A stretch of 64,000 bases of DNA from Apteryx mantelli (GCF_036417845.1 NC_089985.1:28974583-29038582), one strand, 5' to 3'. Shown: positions 12,101 to 23,111, counted from the first letter of the stretch. The notes: generated by a model from the sequence alone, not told the origin. Numbers and translations are program-made.

Positions 12101-15100
12101 CTTTGCAATGTTTAAGAGCTGCGTTTAAACCACAGTTTATATATTGCTGATAGCTTTTTGAGTTTATATTGCTTGAACTAACTTTTTAAGTGAAATGTAT
12201 TTGCATGCAAGTTAATTGTTTTATAATTTACTGAATAAGGAAAGAATACATGGTCTTGATGCATTGGCCAAAGGTGCTGTTATCTTTTAAATCAGAATGC
12301 CTTGTAGGTCAATATTTTGACCATATTGTCCTCCCGTAGATATTGTAGGTGGTTTAAATTTGTATACTGAAGACCAGTGGACTTACGAATACTTGAACTT
12401 TTTCTGGTATCTGTCTGACCAGACATAAAGCAGCATCTGGTTTGGGGTTTTTGTCCTCTTCCACCTGCTCCCCCTTTCTATCTTGCTGTATTAAAAAGCA
12501 GAATTAGGACATAAGGTGAATAGCATGTTTTATTTCTCTTTTCAGCATTCAACCAGGTTGATCCCAGACTGTTTGCCAGGACATACTGACTTTATTTTAG
12601 CATAGCAGAAGTGATAAAATGAAACGGGAAAAATGATTTTGTTTGAAGAATTGTATGTCAGACTATGAAGATTGCAATAGAACTCCCAAACACTCTTAAG
12701 ATTTGATGGGCCTTTCCGTTCTTTCTCTTCCTTGTTAACTACTTAATGTCTCTGCTAGCTCAGTTCACGTTCTTGAACACAGAGTACTAGGGCTTTTTAT
12801 TTTGCTTTTTTTAAGAATAATTAAATTTGTTGACAAGGGCTCTAATTTGTCACTTCTGGAAAAGAAAGTCTAGGTTACTTCAGCTGATGTTTTCTCTGGT
12901 TATGTACCAGCTAGTGAAAGGTGTTGAGATGGAGTTTTGAGGATTAAGTCCCAAAAGGAATTTGTCTGCCTCTTTTTGGCTCAGTGAGAGATGTAAAGAA
13001 TTGCTCTTAAAATGTTAAATAGATAAAACCCGAGAGAGCAAATCAGTGAGAGGAAAAACAGAAAAGCAGTTCTCATCTTCATTTTTTTTTTCTTCTAGTT
13101 TAAATCAGGTCCTTTCCCTGGAAGGAGAACTCTTGATGTTTGGACCTTTATAACTTGAATATGTAAAGCATGAGAATTTTCTGCTTCTTCAGAATGTTAA
13201 AAATTTTGAGATGAAGGATACCATTTGTATTAAGATGCAGTTAAAGAGGATGAAGTGAAGAAGTGAGGTAGAAAGGCAAAGATTCCCCATTTAGCTTTAA
13301 ATCAACTCTAGGTGGTGCTTCTTCCCTGTCCCTTAACAACAACGTTAGGAAGTGGGAGAGCTGACAAATGGGAAGGCGCACTCTCAACAAATTGTTGCGG
13401 TCTTCAGGCTCTCAGATAAAATTCACATTATTTGCACTTTCTGTAGTGCTGCAATGTTAATGTCGCCGGTAACTCATTGTGGAAGGGGAAAGGTAGGAAG
13501 TACAGGAATTATTTGAGATTTTTCACAGTGCAGATAAGAATTTTAATGACAGCTCTGTGTGCAATTATCTATGCTGTTTCAGAGAACTGAACTCCCTCAA
13601 CTTCTAAAGCCCAAGTAGTTTTATTTTTGCTACTGAAGAAAACTAGCCTTGATAATCCATGTGGCAAGTTCAATATCAGTAGTACCAAGTTGAGCAAGTT
13701 GGATGTGATACTGCAATTGGCACTTGAGATTTTTTTCAAGTAGAATTTTGAGACTGTTAGGTGTGAATGACCAACTAGACTAAGCATAGGAAACAATTTT
13801 TTTTGGGGGGGGGGTATAATAACAGCAACATGAAAATAGCTTGTTTCCAACTCAGAAATGTAGTGGCAAAATCCATCCTTTTTCAGGTTCTTAATTTATT
13901 CTGGGAGTATTGCTTGAGTGCTAAATACAATTAAAATAACAAAAATTAGACTGAAGTAATTAAATTACTTTCACGCACCGTTAACTTACTGTTCATGGAT
14001 CTTGTAGGTGTCCTGAACTCTCTCTTTGCTTGGTACTCCATAAATTCACAGAAAACTTGTTTTAAATTTCCCTTCAGTATTACCAGCTAATAACACTGCT
14101 TTCAATTAACTCTTGAAGATATATAGATGCTGTTATCTTCAATTGAAGACATACTATTTTTTCTCCCTACGAGAGTTGAAATAAATTTACATAATTGGGG
14201 CCTATAAAGCTCCCAAGGATAAGTTTCCACTAAACATGAAGACAGATTTCAGTAAATGATCTATACATTATCATAGGAGTTTGTATATCTATCACTTAAT
14301 CTTTCTAAAATGTGTAGGATTGGCTCTTTAATTAAAGGATTCCATAATAAAATAGTGGAAGTGTTCTTTAAAGATTCCTCTGCTGTATTAGGGGAGGGGA
14401 AAAGAAAAGCTTTCTTCTTGCTAAAATCACCACTCATGATTGAGTAATGGAGGAACTGTAGAATCATGTGGCATTTTCTCTCTTGAGAAGTATTCTGTTT
14501 CTCTTATATTTCCATATATGTAGTTTATCAGTCTTGCTTAATAAGGTGTTCCTGGTTAATCTGGACGTTGATGAGCACGTACAGTTTCAGTGCAGTTCTG
14601 AATGCTGAGAGGAGGTTTTGGGCAGGCTGCTGAGTTCCATGTGCAGGCTCAGAATCCCTTGCAGTACTTGGTAGGGCAACAGTGCAACTAAAATAGTCAC
14701 TTTTTTTTTCTAATCTGTTCGAGAAAAGGAATTCAATAGACATCCAATTTTGTACATTTGATAATTACTTGAATTTCAGCACCACCTTGGGGTAACTGCT
14801 TAAATGCTGAAAGATTCTCATGTCACAATGTACAAAAATGCCTTAGCTTTGACATAACTTATGTCAGACATAGCTACTAATTTGTAAATGGAATTGTGAT
14901 TTCACCGTTTCATAGTGAACTTGCAAAAAATGTATCCTGGGATAATTTATAATGCTATTAAAGACCATTTTGGTTAAAATTATTGACTGGAAGTGTAAAT
15001 CCTGCCATGTTGCTCATACATCAGACATTGTGTGGTTTCAGCTCTTAAGATTTGAAGAAATTTGAGTTAGTTTTTCTATGATAACAGTTGCTTTACTGTG

Positions 15101-17269
15101 TAACCCACAAACTGATGGAGAAGTTGTTTCTGTTTTGTTTTTAAACAAGTGCTATCTACCAAGTAAGTGGAAAACCTAACTATGTGAGTTCCATATATGG
15201 TTGGAAAATGGAAGATTCTATTCTGAATGCATTCAGGGTAGTGCTTTGCCAAATGTTCAGACTCTTTGCCTCGCACATTATTTTAGAGAGGATTGGGAAA
15301 ATGCATGTCAATAAATGCTGAATTTTCTGTGTAAAAGTTTTTTTTTTTTTTTTTTTTTAATGCTTACATCTGATATCCTAGACAGTTTGCTAGAATGTTT
15401 TGATACTCGTGTTCCTTATAAGGTTCCTCAGTGATCTTCAGTCTGAATAAAAGTTGACAGATGCTGGTCTTTCCAAGGTGAATTGGTTTCACTCAGGACC
15501 CAAAACTGAGCCCTCTCTCATTAGGAAGCTGCCACTTTTTTGATGATAAAAGATCAGATTTGGTGCCCCATCTCAGAAAAGGAACGTGCAGCTTGCATGA
15601 TTCCATTTTACTTGGATTTATTTGAAGTAGTGTGATCGGATGTGGTGTTTTGTTCCTTTTTTTCTACTCTAGTATCCTAATCCTGACTTTCTTTTCTAAA
15701 AAACAAAGTTTTAACCCCTTGAGAATGTAGACTACAAAAATACGGCATTTCAGTGTTTTGTTTGGGAAGTTTAAGTAGCTGTTTATATAGACTGCTTCAT
15801 TTTAGGCCCTTCTGTCTGGATGTATTCAAGCCTGAGCACAGATGTGTGAGTAGAGAGAGCTGTTCCGCTGATAGTCGTGGGTATTCTTTGCAGTGGTAAC
15901 TGGCAAAGCAGCTTTGACATAAGAATTCACGAAGATGATATTGGTGATTCTGGAGTGTTTTGTATGTTTCTGAATTAAGAGAAGGGAAAAAGAAGCAAAG
16001 ATGTCTGGGACAAACTTCCTTGGGTAAATAATGTGGCTGAGGTTTTAAATGTTGACTATAATATTTTTTTGGATACATTAGAGTCCTGTTGTATTTTTAG
16101 CATCCTTATAAAGTTTTTGCGTTGCAACTTGATTTTGTTGGGAAGACTGACAGTTGTCAACTATAAGTCTAGGGTTTTGTGTATGTGTACTGTTATTCCT
16201 AGAGGCTTGGAACTTGAGTGAGGGTTTGAAGGAGAAGTTGCAGGACTGTCTTCTGTGGTAGAATAAAGGGTTAACAAAAATAAACAATCTGCATTAATCC
16301 AGGACTTGCATTAAGGATGTCAAAATTGGGAGAGTTAATAAATTAGCATCTGGTGAATTATTTAATGCAGCCTGTACAATAAGGTAAAGTCAGTCTAGGC
16401 AGATGTCCAAAAGTGATCTCCCTTGTTGAACTGTATTTTAATTTAATTGCTTGTTCCAGTTGGTTTAGACCAGCATGCTTAAAGACTTTTGTTCTGGAAC
16501 ATGATTCAAGAAGGTGGAAACACCTGTCCTTATTATGCATCTTCAGTTTCTCCTTACATGGGAATCATTACATGAAAGTAGGGTGAGTGGTTAGACCAAA
16601 AAGGGCAGTCACAAAATTATTCAAAATCTTGGGAGAAATATTACAAAAAGCAAGGTAATGTTTGTTAGCAGTGGGATTATTTTTAATTTTTCTCATCTTT
16701 ATTGCAGCAACAAAGCTATACTATATAATTCTAATTACTTGTAGGTCAAGCAGTTCCTGCGCCTGCTGGGGCTCCGCCAGGTGGTCAACCAGATTATAGT
16801 GCAGCATGGGCTGAGTACTACAGACAACAGGCAGCGTATTACGCCCAGACGAGCCCGCAGGGAATGCCACAACATCCTCCAGCACCACAGGTATAAAGTT
16901 TGTTAAGTACTTTTTGGCTGGCTTCTGTTTGAGTGATTATAGATATTTTTTTGCATGTCTCCTGCTTTGTTACCTTTGGAGTATGCATCTTTTTTTTTCT
17001 AGCAAAATAACTATCAGAATAATTAATAAATGACTTTGTTTTACCTGATAACTTGAGTTCTGTCCATACGTTTGGTGATTTTGATTTTTTTTAAAAAAAA
17101 GAAAAACTTTCTCCTCCCAGGGTTTTGAAAACCATGCAAGAAGCCACCACCATTTACATTAACCAATTTTTCTTTCTTAAAGGCTTCACTCCTGAGTTAG
17201 CTCGATTTAAAGGATTTTCTTTAACTTTTTGTGTATCTCTTATGTATCTCTTCTGCACAGGGCCAATAA
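111..17269 (+). CDS. FUBP1: FUBP1, far upstream element-binding protein 1 (3' part of gene, 14 exons in window)
   Basis: Nuclear protein with four KH domains that binds single-stranded DNA (the FUSE element upstream of MYC) and pyrimidine-rich RNA; in vertebrates it also acts in 3' splice-site recognition. Joining 111-168, 2997-3159, 3242-3340, 3431-3532, 4219-4321, 4406-4506, 5141-5282, 6460-6620, 7827-7981, 8072-8151, 10766-10894, 11551-11625, 16745-16890 and 17261-17269 gives one uninterrupted frame of 506 codons plus TAA, matching human FUBP1 from about residue 139 to the C-terminus. Visible are the end of KH1, KH2 (GKGG loop), KH3 (GRNG), KH4 (GKGG), a Gly/Arg-rich linker before KH4, a Pro/Gly-rich stretch, and three C-terminal tyrosine motifs ([26 protein letters not shown]). 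The start codon and exons for residues 1-138 lie before the window. Small differences from human, such as an extra Val in HGVVPG and [11 protein letters not shown] in the linker, fit an orthologue rather than the paralogues FUBP3 or KHSRP. Confidence 0.97.
169..2996 (+). other. FUBP1: FUBP1 intron between window exons 1 and 2
   Basis: 2.8 kb AT-rich intron with several T-tracts (for example 1454-1469). Short open frames on both strands have no splice or protein support. I see no repeat family or RNA gene. Bases 1-110 are the end of the preceding FUBP1 intron. Confidence 0.7.
2997..3159 (+). CDS. FUBP1: FUBP1 window exon 2 (KH1-KH2 linker, KH2 core)
   Basis: Acceptor CCTTGACAG, donor GTATAT. 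It encodes [18 protein letters not shown] through [16 protein letters not shown] and ETIKQLQ. The KH2 GXXG loop is GKGG, so nucleic-acid contact is intact. It ends in phase 0. Confidence 0.95.
3242..3340 (+). CDS. FUBP1: FUBP1 window exon 3 (KH2 second half)
   Basis: Acceptor GTCAAATAG, donor GTAAGG. Its 33 codons begin [13 protein letters not shown] and end DPYKVQ, the beta-2/beta-3 part of KH2. The flanking introns are only 82 and 90 bases. Confidence 0.95.
3431..3532 (+). CDS. FUBP1: FUBP1 window exon 4 (KH2 last helix, linker)
   Basis: Acceptor TTCTTTTAG, donor GTAAGC. Its 34 codons begin [15 protein letters not shown] and end GGNEGID. It starts and ends in phase 0. Confidence 0.95.
4219..4321 (+). 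CDS. FUBP1: FUBP1 window exon 5 (KH3 core)
   Basis: Acceptor CTCTTTAAG; encodes [20 protein letters not shown] and on to RIQFKP, with GRNG as the KH3 loop. Frame continuity into the next exon requires the weak donor GTTGGT at 4322; the better-looking GTAACA at 4326 would create an immediate stop. Confidence 0.93.
4406..4506 (+). CDS. FUBP1: FUBP1 window exon 6 (KH3 second half)
   Basis: Acceptor TTATTCCAG; encodes [19 protein letters not shown] and on to LLRSVQ. The in-frame donor is GTTGGG at 4507, with a competing GTAATG five bases downstream. It ends in phase 0. Confidence 0.93.
5141..5282 (+). CDS. FUBP1: FUBP1 window exon 7 (Gly/Arg linker, KH4 first strand)
   Basis: Acceptor TTGCTTTCAG; encodes [19 protein letters not shown] and then [14 protein letters not shown] plus one base of the next Gly codon. 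The exon has to end at AAAG, where the following dinucleotide is GC (AAAG|GCAATA), so this is a GC-AG intron inside the KH4 loop. Confidence 0.9.
5283..6459 (+). other. FUBP1: FUBP1 GC-AG intron 7 with TA/TG repeat
   Basis: Intron with a GC donor (GCAATA). It begins with a TA/TG dinucleotide run (5285-5320). A 92-codon open frame at 5942-6220 resembles no known protein and is not flanked by usable splice sites in phase. Confidence 0.7.
6460..6620 (+). CDS. FUBP1: FUBP1 window exon 8 (KH4)
   Basis: Acceptor TATTGTAG, donor GTGAGT. It completes GKGG and continues [17 protein letters not shown] to QLIEEKIG, the helices and last strands of KH4. It ends in phase 0. Confidence 0.95.
6621..7826 (+). 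other. FUBP1: FUBP1 intron between window exons 8 and 9
   Basis: 1.2 kb AT-rich intron with GTGAGT donor and TTGTTGCAG acceptor. I see nothing else in it. Confidence 0.6.
7827..7981 (+). CDS. FUBP1: FUBP1 window exon 9 (Pro/Gly-rich linker)
   Basis: Acceptor TTGTTGCAG, donor GTAAGT. It encodes the low-complexity [16 protein letters not shown] through [11 protein letters not shown] region. Relative to human there is one extra Val (HGVVPGPHG). It ends two bases into a His codon. Confidence 0.95.
8072..8151 (+). CDS. FUBP1: FUBP1 window exon 10 (PYAPQGWG segment)
   Basis: Acceptor TTTAATAG, donor GTAAGA. It encodes [19 protein letters not shown] and PPNPPDP. The end of the exon differs from human (QQQAPPDPAK), as expected in a low-complexity linker. 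Confidence 0.93.
8152..10765 (+). other. FUBP1: FUBP1 intron between window exons 10 and 11
   Basis: 2.6 kb intron. It holds a T/C-only tract (8279-8336) near its start and, at 9711 onward, a possible alternative 3'-terminal exon (acceptor TTTCTTCCAG, open frame to 9958, AATAAA at 9957 and 10071). Confidence 0.6.
8279..8336 (+). repeat. Polypyrimidine T/C tract
   Basis: T16 followed by C and TTCTC blocks, about 58 bases of pyrimidine only, shortly after FUBP1 window exon 10. Confidence 0.9.
10766..10894 (+). CDS. FUBP1: FUBP1 window exon 11 (first tyrosine motif)
   Basis: Acceptor TTATTTCACAG, donor GTAAAA. It encodes [20 protein letters not shown] followed by [12 protein letters not shown] and TTQTNGQ. 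The tyrosine-rich repeats form the transactivation region. Confidence 0.94.
11551..11625 (+). CDS. FUBP1: FUBP1 window exon 12 (second tyrosine motif)
   Basis: Acceptor ATAATTCAG, donor GTATGT. It encodes [20 protein letters not shown] and then YYKKM. It is followed by the longest FUBP1 intron in the window (5.1 kb). Confidence 0.94.
11626..16744 (+). other. FUBP1: FUBP1 longest intron in the window (exons 12-13)
   Basis: 5.1 kb intron. It contains a good cryptic acceptor plus 14-codon tail at 12546, a T9/G10 run near 13797-13815 and a 21-base T tract (15338-15358). Short open frames elsewhere have no support. Confidence 0.6.
15338..15358 (+). repeat. T21 homopolymer
   Basis: Uninterrupted T tract within the long FUBP1 intron. 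Confidence 0.95.
16745..16890 (+). CDS. FUBP1: FUBP1 window exon 13 (third tyrosine motif)
   Basis: Acceptor TTACTTGTAG, donor GTATAA. It encodes [37 protein letters not shown] and [12 protein letters not shown]. Read without splicing, the frame continues one codon (GTA) and stops at TAA, so intron retention would still give a nearly full-length protein. Confidence 0.95.
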
Positions 17270-17620
17270 TAAGAAGTGGACAATACAGTATTTGCTTCAT
17301 TGTGTGGGGGAAAAAACCTTTGTTAAATGTATGGATGCAGACGCCTTGATGAAGATCTTAATTTTGTTTGGTTTAAAAAATAGTGTTTTTGAAAATGTAC
17401 AAAATATCTATCACTACTGATAGGAGGTAATATTTCTGTGTAGAAATGAAAAATGGTTTGTTTTTAGTATTAGTGTAGATGTACACATTCCAGCAAATGT
17501 ATTTGCGATTATTATGTGGTCAATGCTTTGTGATATAAATGTACTTTTTCAATGTATACTTTATCACTTTTAAAATGCCTGTTTTGTGCTTTACAATAAA
17601 TAATATGAAACCTCCTGTGT
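17261..17620 (+). CDS. FUBP1: FUBP1 terminal exon: last two codons, stop and proximal 3' UTR
   Basis: Acceptor TCTTCTGCACAG, then GGC CAA TAA: Gly-Gln-stop, the exact human C-terminus. A second TAA follows directly. The rest is 3' UTR to the cleavage site expected some 15-25 bases after the AATAAA at 17595-17600. Confidence 0.92.
17595..17600 (+). terminator. FUBP1: FUBP1 proximal poly(A) signal AATAAA
   Basis: First canonical hexamer after the stop, in TTACAATAAATAATATG, followed by GT-rich sequence. It gives a 3' UTR of about 350 bases. Confidence 0.75.
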
Positions 17621-18704
17621 CGGTAAGTTGGATATGTGGGTATTTAAAGAATTATAGGATTGATTTGCAATGCCGAATTAAGGTACCTGTACACAAATGA
17701 GGTTTTTTTGTTTTTGTTTTTCCTTCCCCCCTCCATGAAATCTTGTTGGGTTTAAAATTTTGTCGTTAGCATGTTTTTCCCCTCTTGCAGAATAGTTGTA
17801 GATGGAGGATCTCTTTCATTCATTGTATTTTGCTGCCTAGCACCAGTAATCTTGATATCTTAATTTTCTTTCTATTTGATTAAAAACTGCATGTGTTTAA
17901 GAAGGTGATCTTTTGGCATACTTCCATTGCATTAACAGTGAAATTTCCTTTTATACATAACCACTGTTTGAGACCTGCACAGCTGCTATAACAGTTTACT
18001 TTTGTTCTTAATTGAATATTTGACTTCAAAACTGTTCCTGCATAACTATTTTAAGGATTTTTCAGACTAGTTATAAAATTTATTTTAAGTGTTTGTGCTT
18101 AAGCCTTCAGTTTAAAGTAGTTCAATTCAGTGTAGAAAGGTCAATGTGGTATGCATAGTAGTTACAAAAATTGCATCTGTCCTTGAACGCTGTTTTGTTT
18201 GAGTGTTGGGGAGCGGTTGAGAACTTCCTGCAGAGCAGATAACTTCTGTTTTGTAAATACTCAAGACCAGTCTTTGAATCAAATGATTTTTTTTAATATA
18301 CTTGAACCTTCTTATTACTCTAATGCTCATACTAAAAATCTGATTCTCTTGAAATCCTATGTTTGCTCTTTGCATATTTATTGGCTCTTTGCATATATTA
18401 GACTACATGCAATACAGTCTGTCTTGCCATTGTCTGTTGAAGTGCAGGTTTGATCCAGCCAGTATAGAACTAGCTCTATAGGGGTGAGGAGGACTGTGCT
18501 GTGTATCATCCTTGATTGTTCCTTCAAGGAGCATTGCACTGTAAGTACATCAGAATGACAAATTGATGAACTGCAACAGTATCTTTTTGTCAATGTTCCA
18601 CATAATGAAAATGCCATACTTGTGTGAATATTATGTTGGAATACAGTGCTGATTATCTTAGGAAATCATAATTGCTTCTTAATTCAGAAACATAGGTGTG
18701 CCAT

Positions 18705-18733
18705 ATATACATTATATATATATATACACACAT
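18705..18733. repeat. AT/CA dinucleotide repeat
   Basis: Short TATATA run followed by CACACA in the putative long FUBP1 3' UTR. Confidence 0.8.
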
Positions 18734-20183
18734 AATGTGAGCTTTCTGGGTAAGTATTCTTGAAACGTTTAGCAATAGCTAAAGAAAATCATGTTTCTGT
18801 TTATCTGAGTAATAGTCTTTTTTTCATTAGTACACCTGAGACAAAGAGCTATCTTATTCAGTGTATTTAAGTATGCATATCGTAACATTGAAGTCTTTTG
18901 GAACCACTTGTCAGACAGGAGTTGTTTGTCTTTAGTTAGTTTGCAGATATGTAGTGATGTAGGTATGTTTTTTAAATAATTTTATAACTGTTACTTGCTT
19001 TATCTTTTGGAATACCATTTTGTTTTGAGAATGAACTTTTTTAGTGTGGCTGCACAGAGAACAAAAAGTTAAGGTTGAAAATTGAAGTAGTTTTATTCAG
19101 GTAATTAGCAATGTATGTATTGTGCTGTAGAAAGAAGGAATTATTTTTATCCCTTTTAAAATTAGGAATTATTCTGGTAGTTTAAAAAAAGGCTAGGATG
19201 GTATTTGCTATCTTTAGTGTAGGGTATGAAGTTTAATAGTTCAGATATTTTGCATGGTATTTTGTAGATAACCTTGTAGAATGGTGCATTTATTATGTAC
19301 TAAACTGAGCAAAATTTAAATTCACTGGATTCTTTATCATTCACAAAATGGAGGCTGTTGATTTTGATTCATTTAAGGTATAAAATCTTATTAATTGCAA
19401 ACAGTGCAATTATTTATACTTCACAGTGCCTTCCCAGACCTTCCACCTTAGGTTCTGCTGCAAAAAAGCAACAGGTAAGCACAACCTAAGGAAGTATATA
19501 AATTAATATATTTCAGTACATTAATGTTGTCCCTGTGAGATCTTTGTGGTTGTGTATTGAAAAGCAATCAGCTGCTTTCCCCAAATGCATTGTTACTTAC
19601 GGTTCCATTTCAGTGGAAAGTCTTTTAAGTTTTTAAACAACTGTTTATATTTCTAGGTAAATATGTATCTTTTTAGAAAAGATGAGTAGATTGCAGTAAT
19701 TAAACTTAATCAAAATAAGTCATTTTTGTTGCTTTTTCTCAAATAGCTAATTGTTGCAATTAAAGAATCAAAACCGTTAAAAATATGCAGGAAATACTTT
19801 GGTTAGAAACGTCAACAGCCTTCACAAATGTTTTTTTATAGTAGGGCACTATTCCCACTCAACGAGTAAGACCTGAGTATAAAGAATATAACTTGTTGTT
19901 ATCACTGAACTTGATAACTTGTCTTACAGTTATAGTGTGTTAGTGGAATCTTTAGATAATTTAGTTTGCTTATTCATACTTGACATGGTAGGAAAATAGA
20001 CTCTAGAATTTTGCAGACGAGTATATTTTATTTGAAAAAGCATGTGCACCAATTGTTAACAGTACAGCAAATAATATTTTATCTATATAGCAGTCAGTGT
20101 TTCCTGTTTCTTGATATTTTAACTGAATTGCTGTATATTTTGCCAGTTTAAAATGTTTGTATGTCTTATAGATGGTCTGGTAC

Positions 20184-20202
20184 TTTTTTTTTTTTTTTTT
20201 TA
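20184..20202 (+). repeat. T19 homopolymer
   Basis: T tract in the putative long FUBP1 3' UTR. Confidence 0.95.
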
Positions 20203-21968
20203 GCTTAAAGTAAAGCAGCATCTATTCAGTCTTTTTTTTGTTGTTGATTATTCTGTTTCTAAAATATGCTGCTCCTCTTTCAAAAGTCCTGCTTATCTGT
20301 ACATGAAAGAAAAATATTCAAAAATACTGCCTTCATTTTCACACACAGTGCTGAAGATGCTGCAAGCACCAAATCATAGCTCATAGAATCAGGTCCTGAG
20401 ATAGTTACTACCAATAAAGAGGAATCCTTTGAGTGTATGCCATTGGTGAGCCGATGAGCATGGACCATAGAAGGGCTCCATGTAGAAGGTAAAATTGGCA
20501 AAAACATAACAGATTTGAAATGTATCCCATACATACTGGTGTAGGGTATAATTTTTGTTTTGATCACTTTTCATTCTTTAAAGTACTATTTGTTTGACCA
20601 TAAATGTTCCATAATCTGTTAAGTTTTTAAAATGTGATTTAATAATATAAACCATCTATTCTAATTTATATTCTTCTAAACAGTCAAGCTAGGTATATTG
20701 ACTTTTTGAACGAAATTAATAGTTGTACTTCAGTTTCTCAAGCCACTTCATATTTGATGATTTGTAGCTTAATATGTAATTCAGATTCATTTTTGACAAG
20801 AGAAAGTTAGGTGTGTACCATTTGGATTTTGATACTGTGAATTTAGTGTTGGGGTGAGTCACTTGTTCGCTTCTTTTTACATGTTGCTTTGTCTACAACT
20901 GTTGTTCCTAAAATATCTTAACAGCCTTTTAATGTAAATTTAGCCAGTGGGAGGAAATAGAGAAGAAAAAGCCAGTTTATTAGAATACTGCTAGAGTGTG
21001 GAAGATGAGATGAACTTGCCTTAGTGTGTAGCATTTGAGGTATACTGACTTTCAGCTTGCTCATTGCTGGGTTTACAGGCATGCTGTTTCGTACTAAGCA
21101 TAGTGTTTGTTTTTTCAACTCTGTCCCCAAACTCTCAGTTCTTGGGAGAACAGAAAATATGTTACTGGAGTTTATCCTGATCCAATAAGATAACTGGACT
21201 TTCTTGGAAGTGTAATGAACTTGCCCAAAGGTGTCTTTAAATGTTTCCTGCTTTTTCTTCCCTAAGGTCCCACAAATTAAGTAGAATGCGAAGAGTACCA
21301 AAACTTTAAAAAGGAAGCATAATGTTCAAAGTAGGAAAAGCATTTTCATACCACTTTCTGCAGCATATACTTTAAGACAGGACATGAAATAAAATACCAG
21401 GTGGATAATCTTTTATCTAGCATGATCATATGCCATGTATTTAAGTTGTTCAGGCAGACAGTATCATTATTCACTGCACAGTCTCTCTTGAAGTATTTCA
21501 TCTTTTCACTAGTGGCATTTTATTGGATGATAGAAACTGTTTCTCCCCTGTTCCCTTCCGAAGTAGCTTTTAAGTTTTTCATTGCATGCTAAAAGCTTTT
21601 TATTTTGCTTTTTTCTGGACATGGTGGGAGGGAGGGAGGACTGGGCCTTTCAGAAAGCATACAGTTGACAGGATTCCCTCTTTCCTAGTAATAGCTTATA
21701 AAACTCTTATGTATGCACAAATATTTCTCTTGCGTGCATGTGAAATGCATTTTCGTCCTGAGAAAAGTGTTCTCTGCAGAAACTACCCGTGTGTAAAAAG
21801 AAGATTGGCTTTAAAAGGCAACTGTGATGGGAACAGTGTCTTAGGGAGATGCAGCTTGGACTTGAGGTAAATTGAATGCTTTACAAAAATGTGGTTTTGA
21901 GCTTGCATTGATATTGTATGTAATATGGGTACACGTTAACTGTATAATGTTTTTGTATGGTTTTTCTC

Positions 21969-21974
21969 AATAAA
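21969..21974 (+). terminator. FUBP1: Candidate distal FUBP1 poly(A) signal
   Basis: AATAAA hexamer with a T-rich stretch about 35 bases downstream (GCTTTTGTCTCTTTT). It is the last good + strand signal before the FUBP1-NEXN gap. Confidence 0.45.
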
Positions 21975-21990
21975 TGTAAACCGATGGATA

Positions 21991-22868
21991 ATAATAGCAA
22001 TGCTTTTGTCTCTTTTATGCTCCTACCCCTGCCTTCATTAGTTTGAAATTACAGCTTCAGAAAAACTGAATATAGCAGCAACTAATATTTATGTGAAATG
22101 AACATCACCCACATGAAATGAAGTAAAATATATTCTTAATACTGCTATTAAGATAAATACTCAAAATATCATACAGCTTATCAGTGAGTTTTTTCAGGAT
22201 GTTTCAGAATCTGTAACTATTTTATTGAGGCAAAAGAAAAATTTTTATAAGGTAACTTTGTACCAAGAGCAGTCAGAAGATTTAGTCATAGTAAAACCTC
22301 TTAAAATCATTTTTGAAGTGACTACGTATTTGCTGCAACTTCCTCTGTCATATGTTAATGCTGTACATGTGTTCTTCAATTTAAGATTTTGATTGTCTTT
22401 TGTAAAAGAACTTACAGAAGCCTAGGTTGAACCGTTTAGATATTAGGCACAATGGCATTAGCACTGATATTAAGAGGTCTTAGAGAAAAATAGTATGCTA
22501 GACTTAAGCAGACAAAGTTTAGAGATGCAGCAATAAATATTGCAACAAGAGAGAATGAAGGTTGAAAAACTGGGCACTTTCGTGTAATACTTCTATTTTA
22601 AAGCTTAGTTTCTATGAAAATCACTATGACTGGCCCATATTTTGTCACCAACTGTTCATGTATCTTTTAGTAGTGGAAAAAATAGATTTTTTTTCTTATA
22701 GGTGAATTTTAATACTCTAGAGATTACTGCAAACCTTACTGAGACTGTGTTTACTTTTGGATTAGCAACTGCATAGGTTGATCACAGCCTAATGATTTCA
22801 ATGCAAGTCTGTATTAAAAAACTAATGCTGTTTGAAACAAAACGACAAACGTAAGCAGTTATATAATC
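21991..22868. other. Convergent intergenic gap FUBP1 | NEXN
   Basis: About 0.9 kb, AT-rich, between the last FUBP1 and last NEXN poly(A) signals. No open frame of interest is present. A + strand AATAAA at 22532 could extend FUBP1 further. Confidence 0.5.
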
Positions 22869-22874
22869 TTTTAT
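22869..22874 (-). terminator. NEXN: Candidate distal NEXN poly(A) signal
   Basis: AATAAA on the - strand, giving a 3' UTR of about 590 bases if used. Confidence 0.4.
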
Positions 22875-23111
22875 TGTTTAGAAATAATACACTGGGGTTT
22901 GGTGTCTTTTTTTTTCTTTTAATCCACCAAAAAGTATTTCCTTTTCAGTTCAGTGCTTCTGAGATAAAGTAAAATGGCTCAAATATTTAGTGTTCATGCA
23001 GAATATACCAGCAGTTTTATACTACTACACAAGTTTCCTGATTGTGTATTTAGATTTATACTATTACACAATAGTTGGTCTTCAAATGTGGGAGCACTAT
23101 GATAATTTGGC

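Larger units (their letters stand above)
17621..21990 (+). other. FUBP1: Probable extended FUBP1 3' UTR
   Basis: About 4.4 kb of AT-rich, T-rich sequence with no recognisable coding exon on either strand. It ends at a canonical AATAAA (21969-21974) in CTCAATAAATG followed by T/GT-rich sequence. Further AATAAA hexamers occur at 20413 and 21388, and a Pumilio-type TGTAAATA at 18252. That this is transcribed 3' UTR is inferred from position and signals only. Confidence 0.45.

Noticed and set aside
20918-21301. 127-codon frame on -
   Set aside because: It lies in the putative FUBP1 3' UTR on the opposite strand, with no recognisable domain or exon edges.
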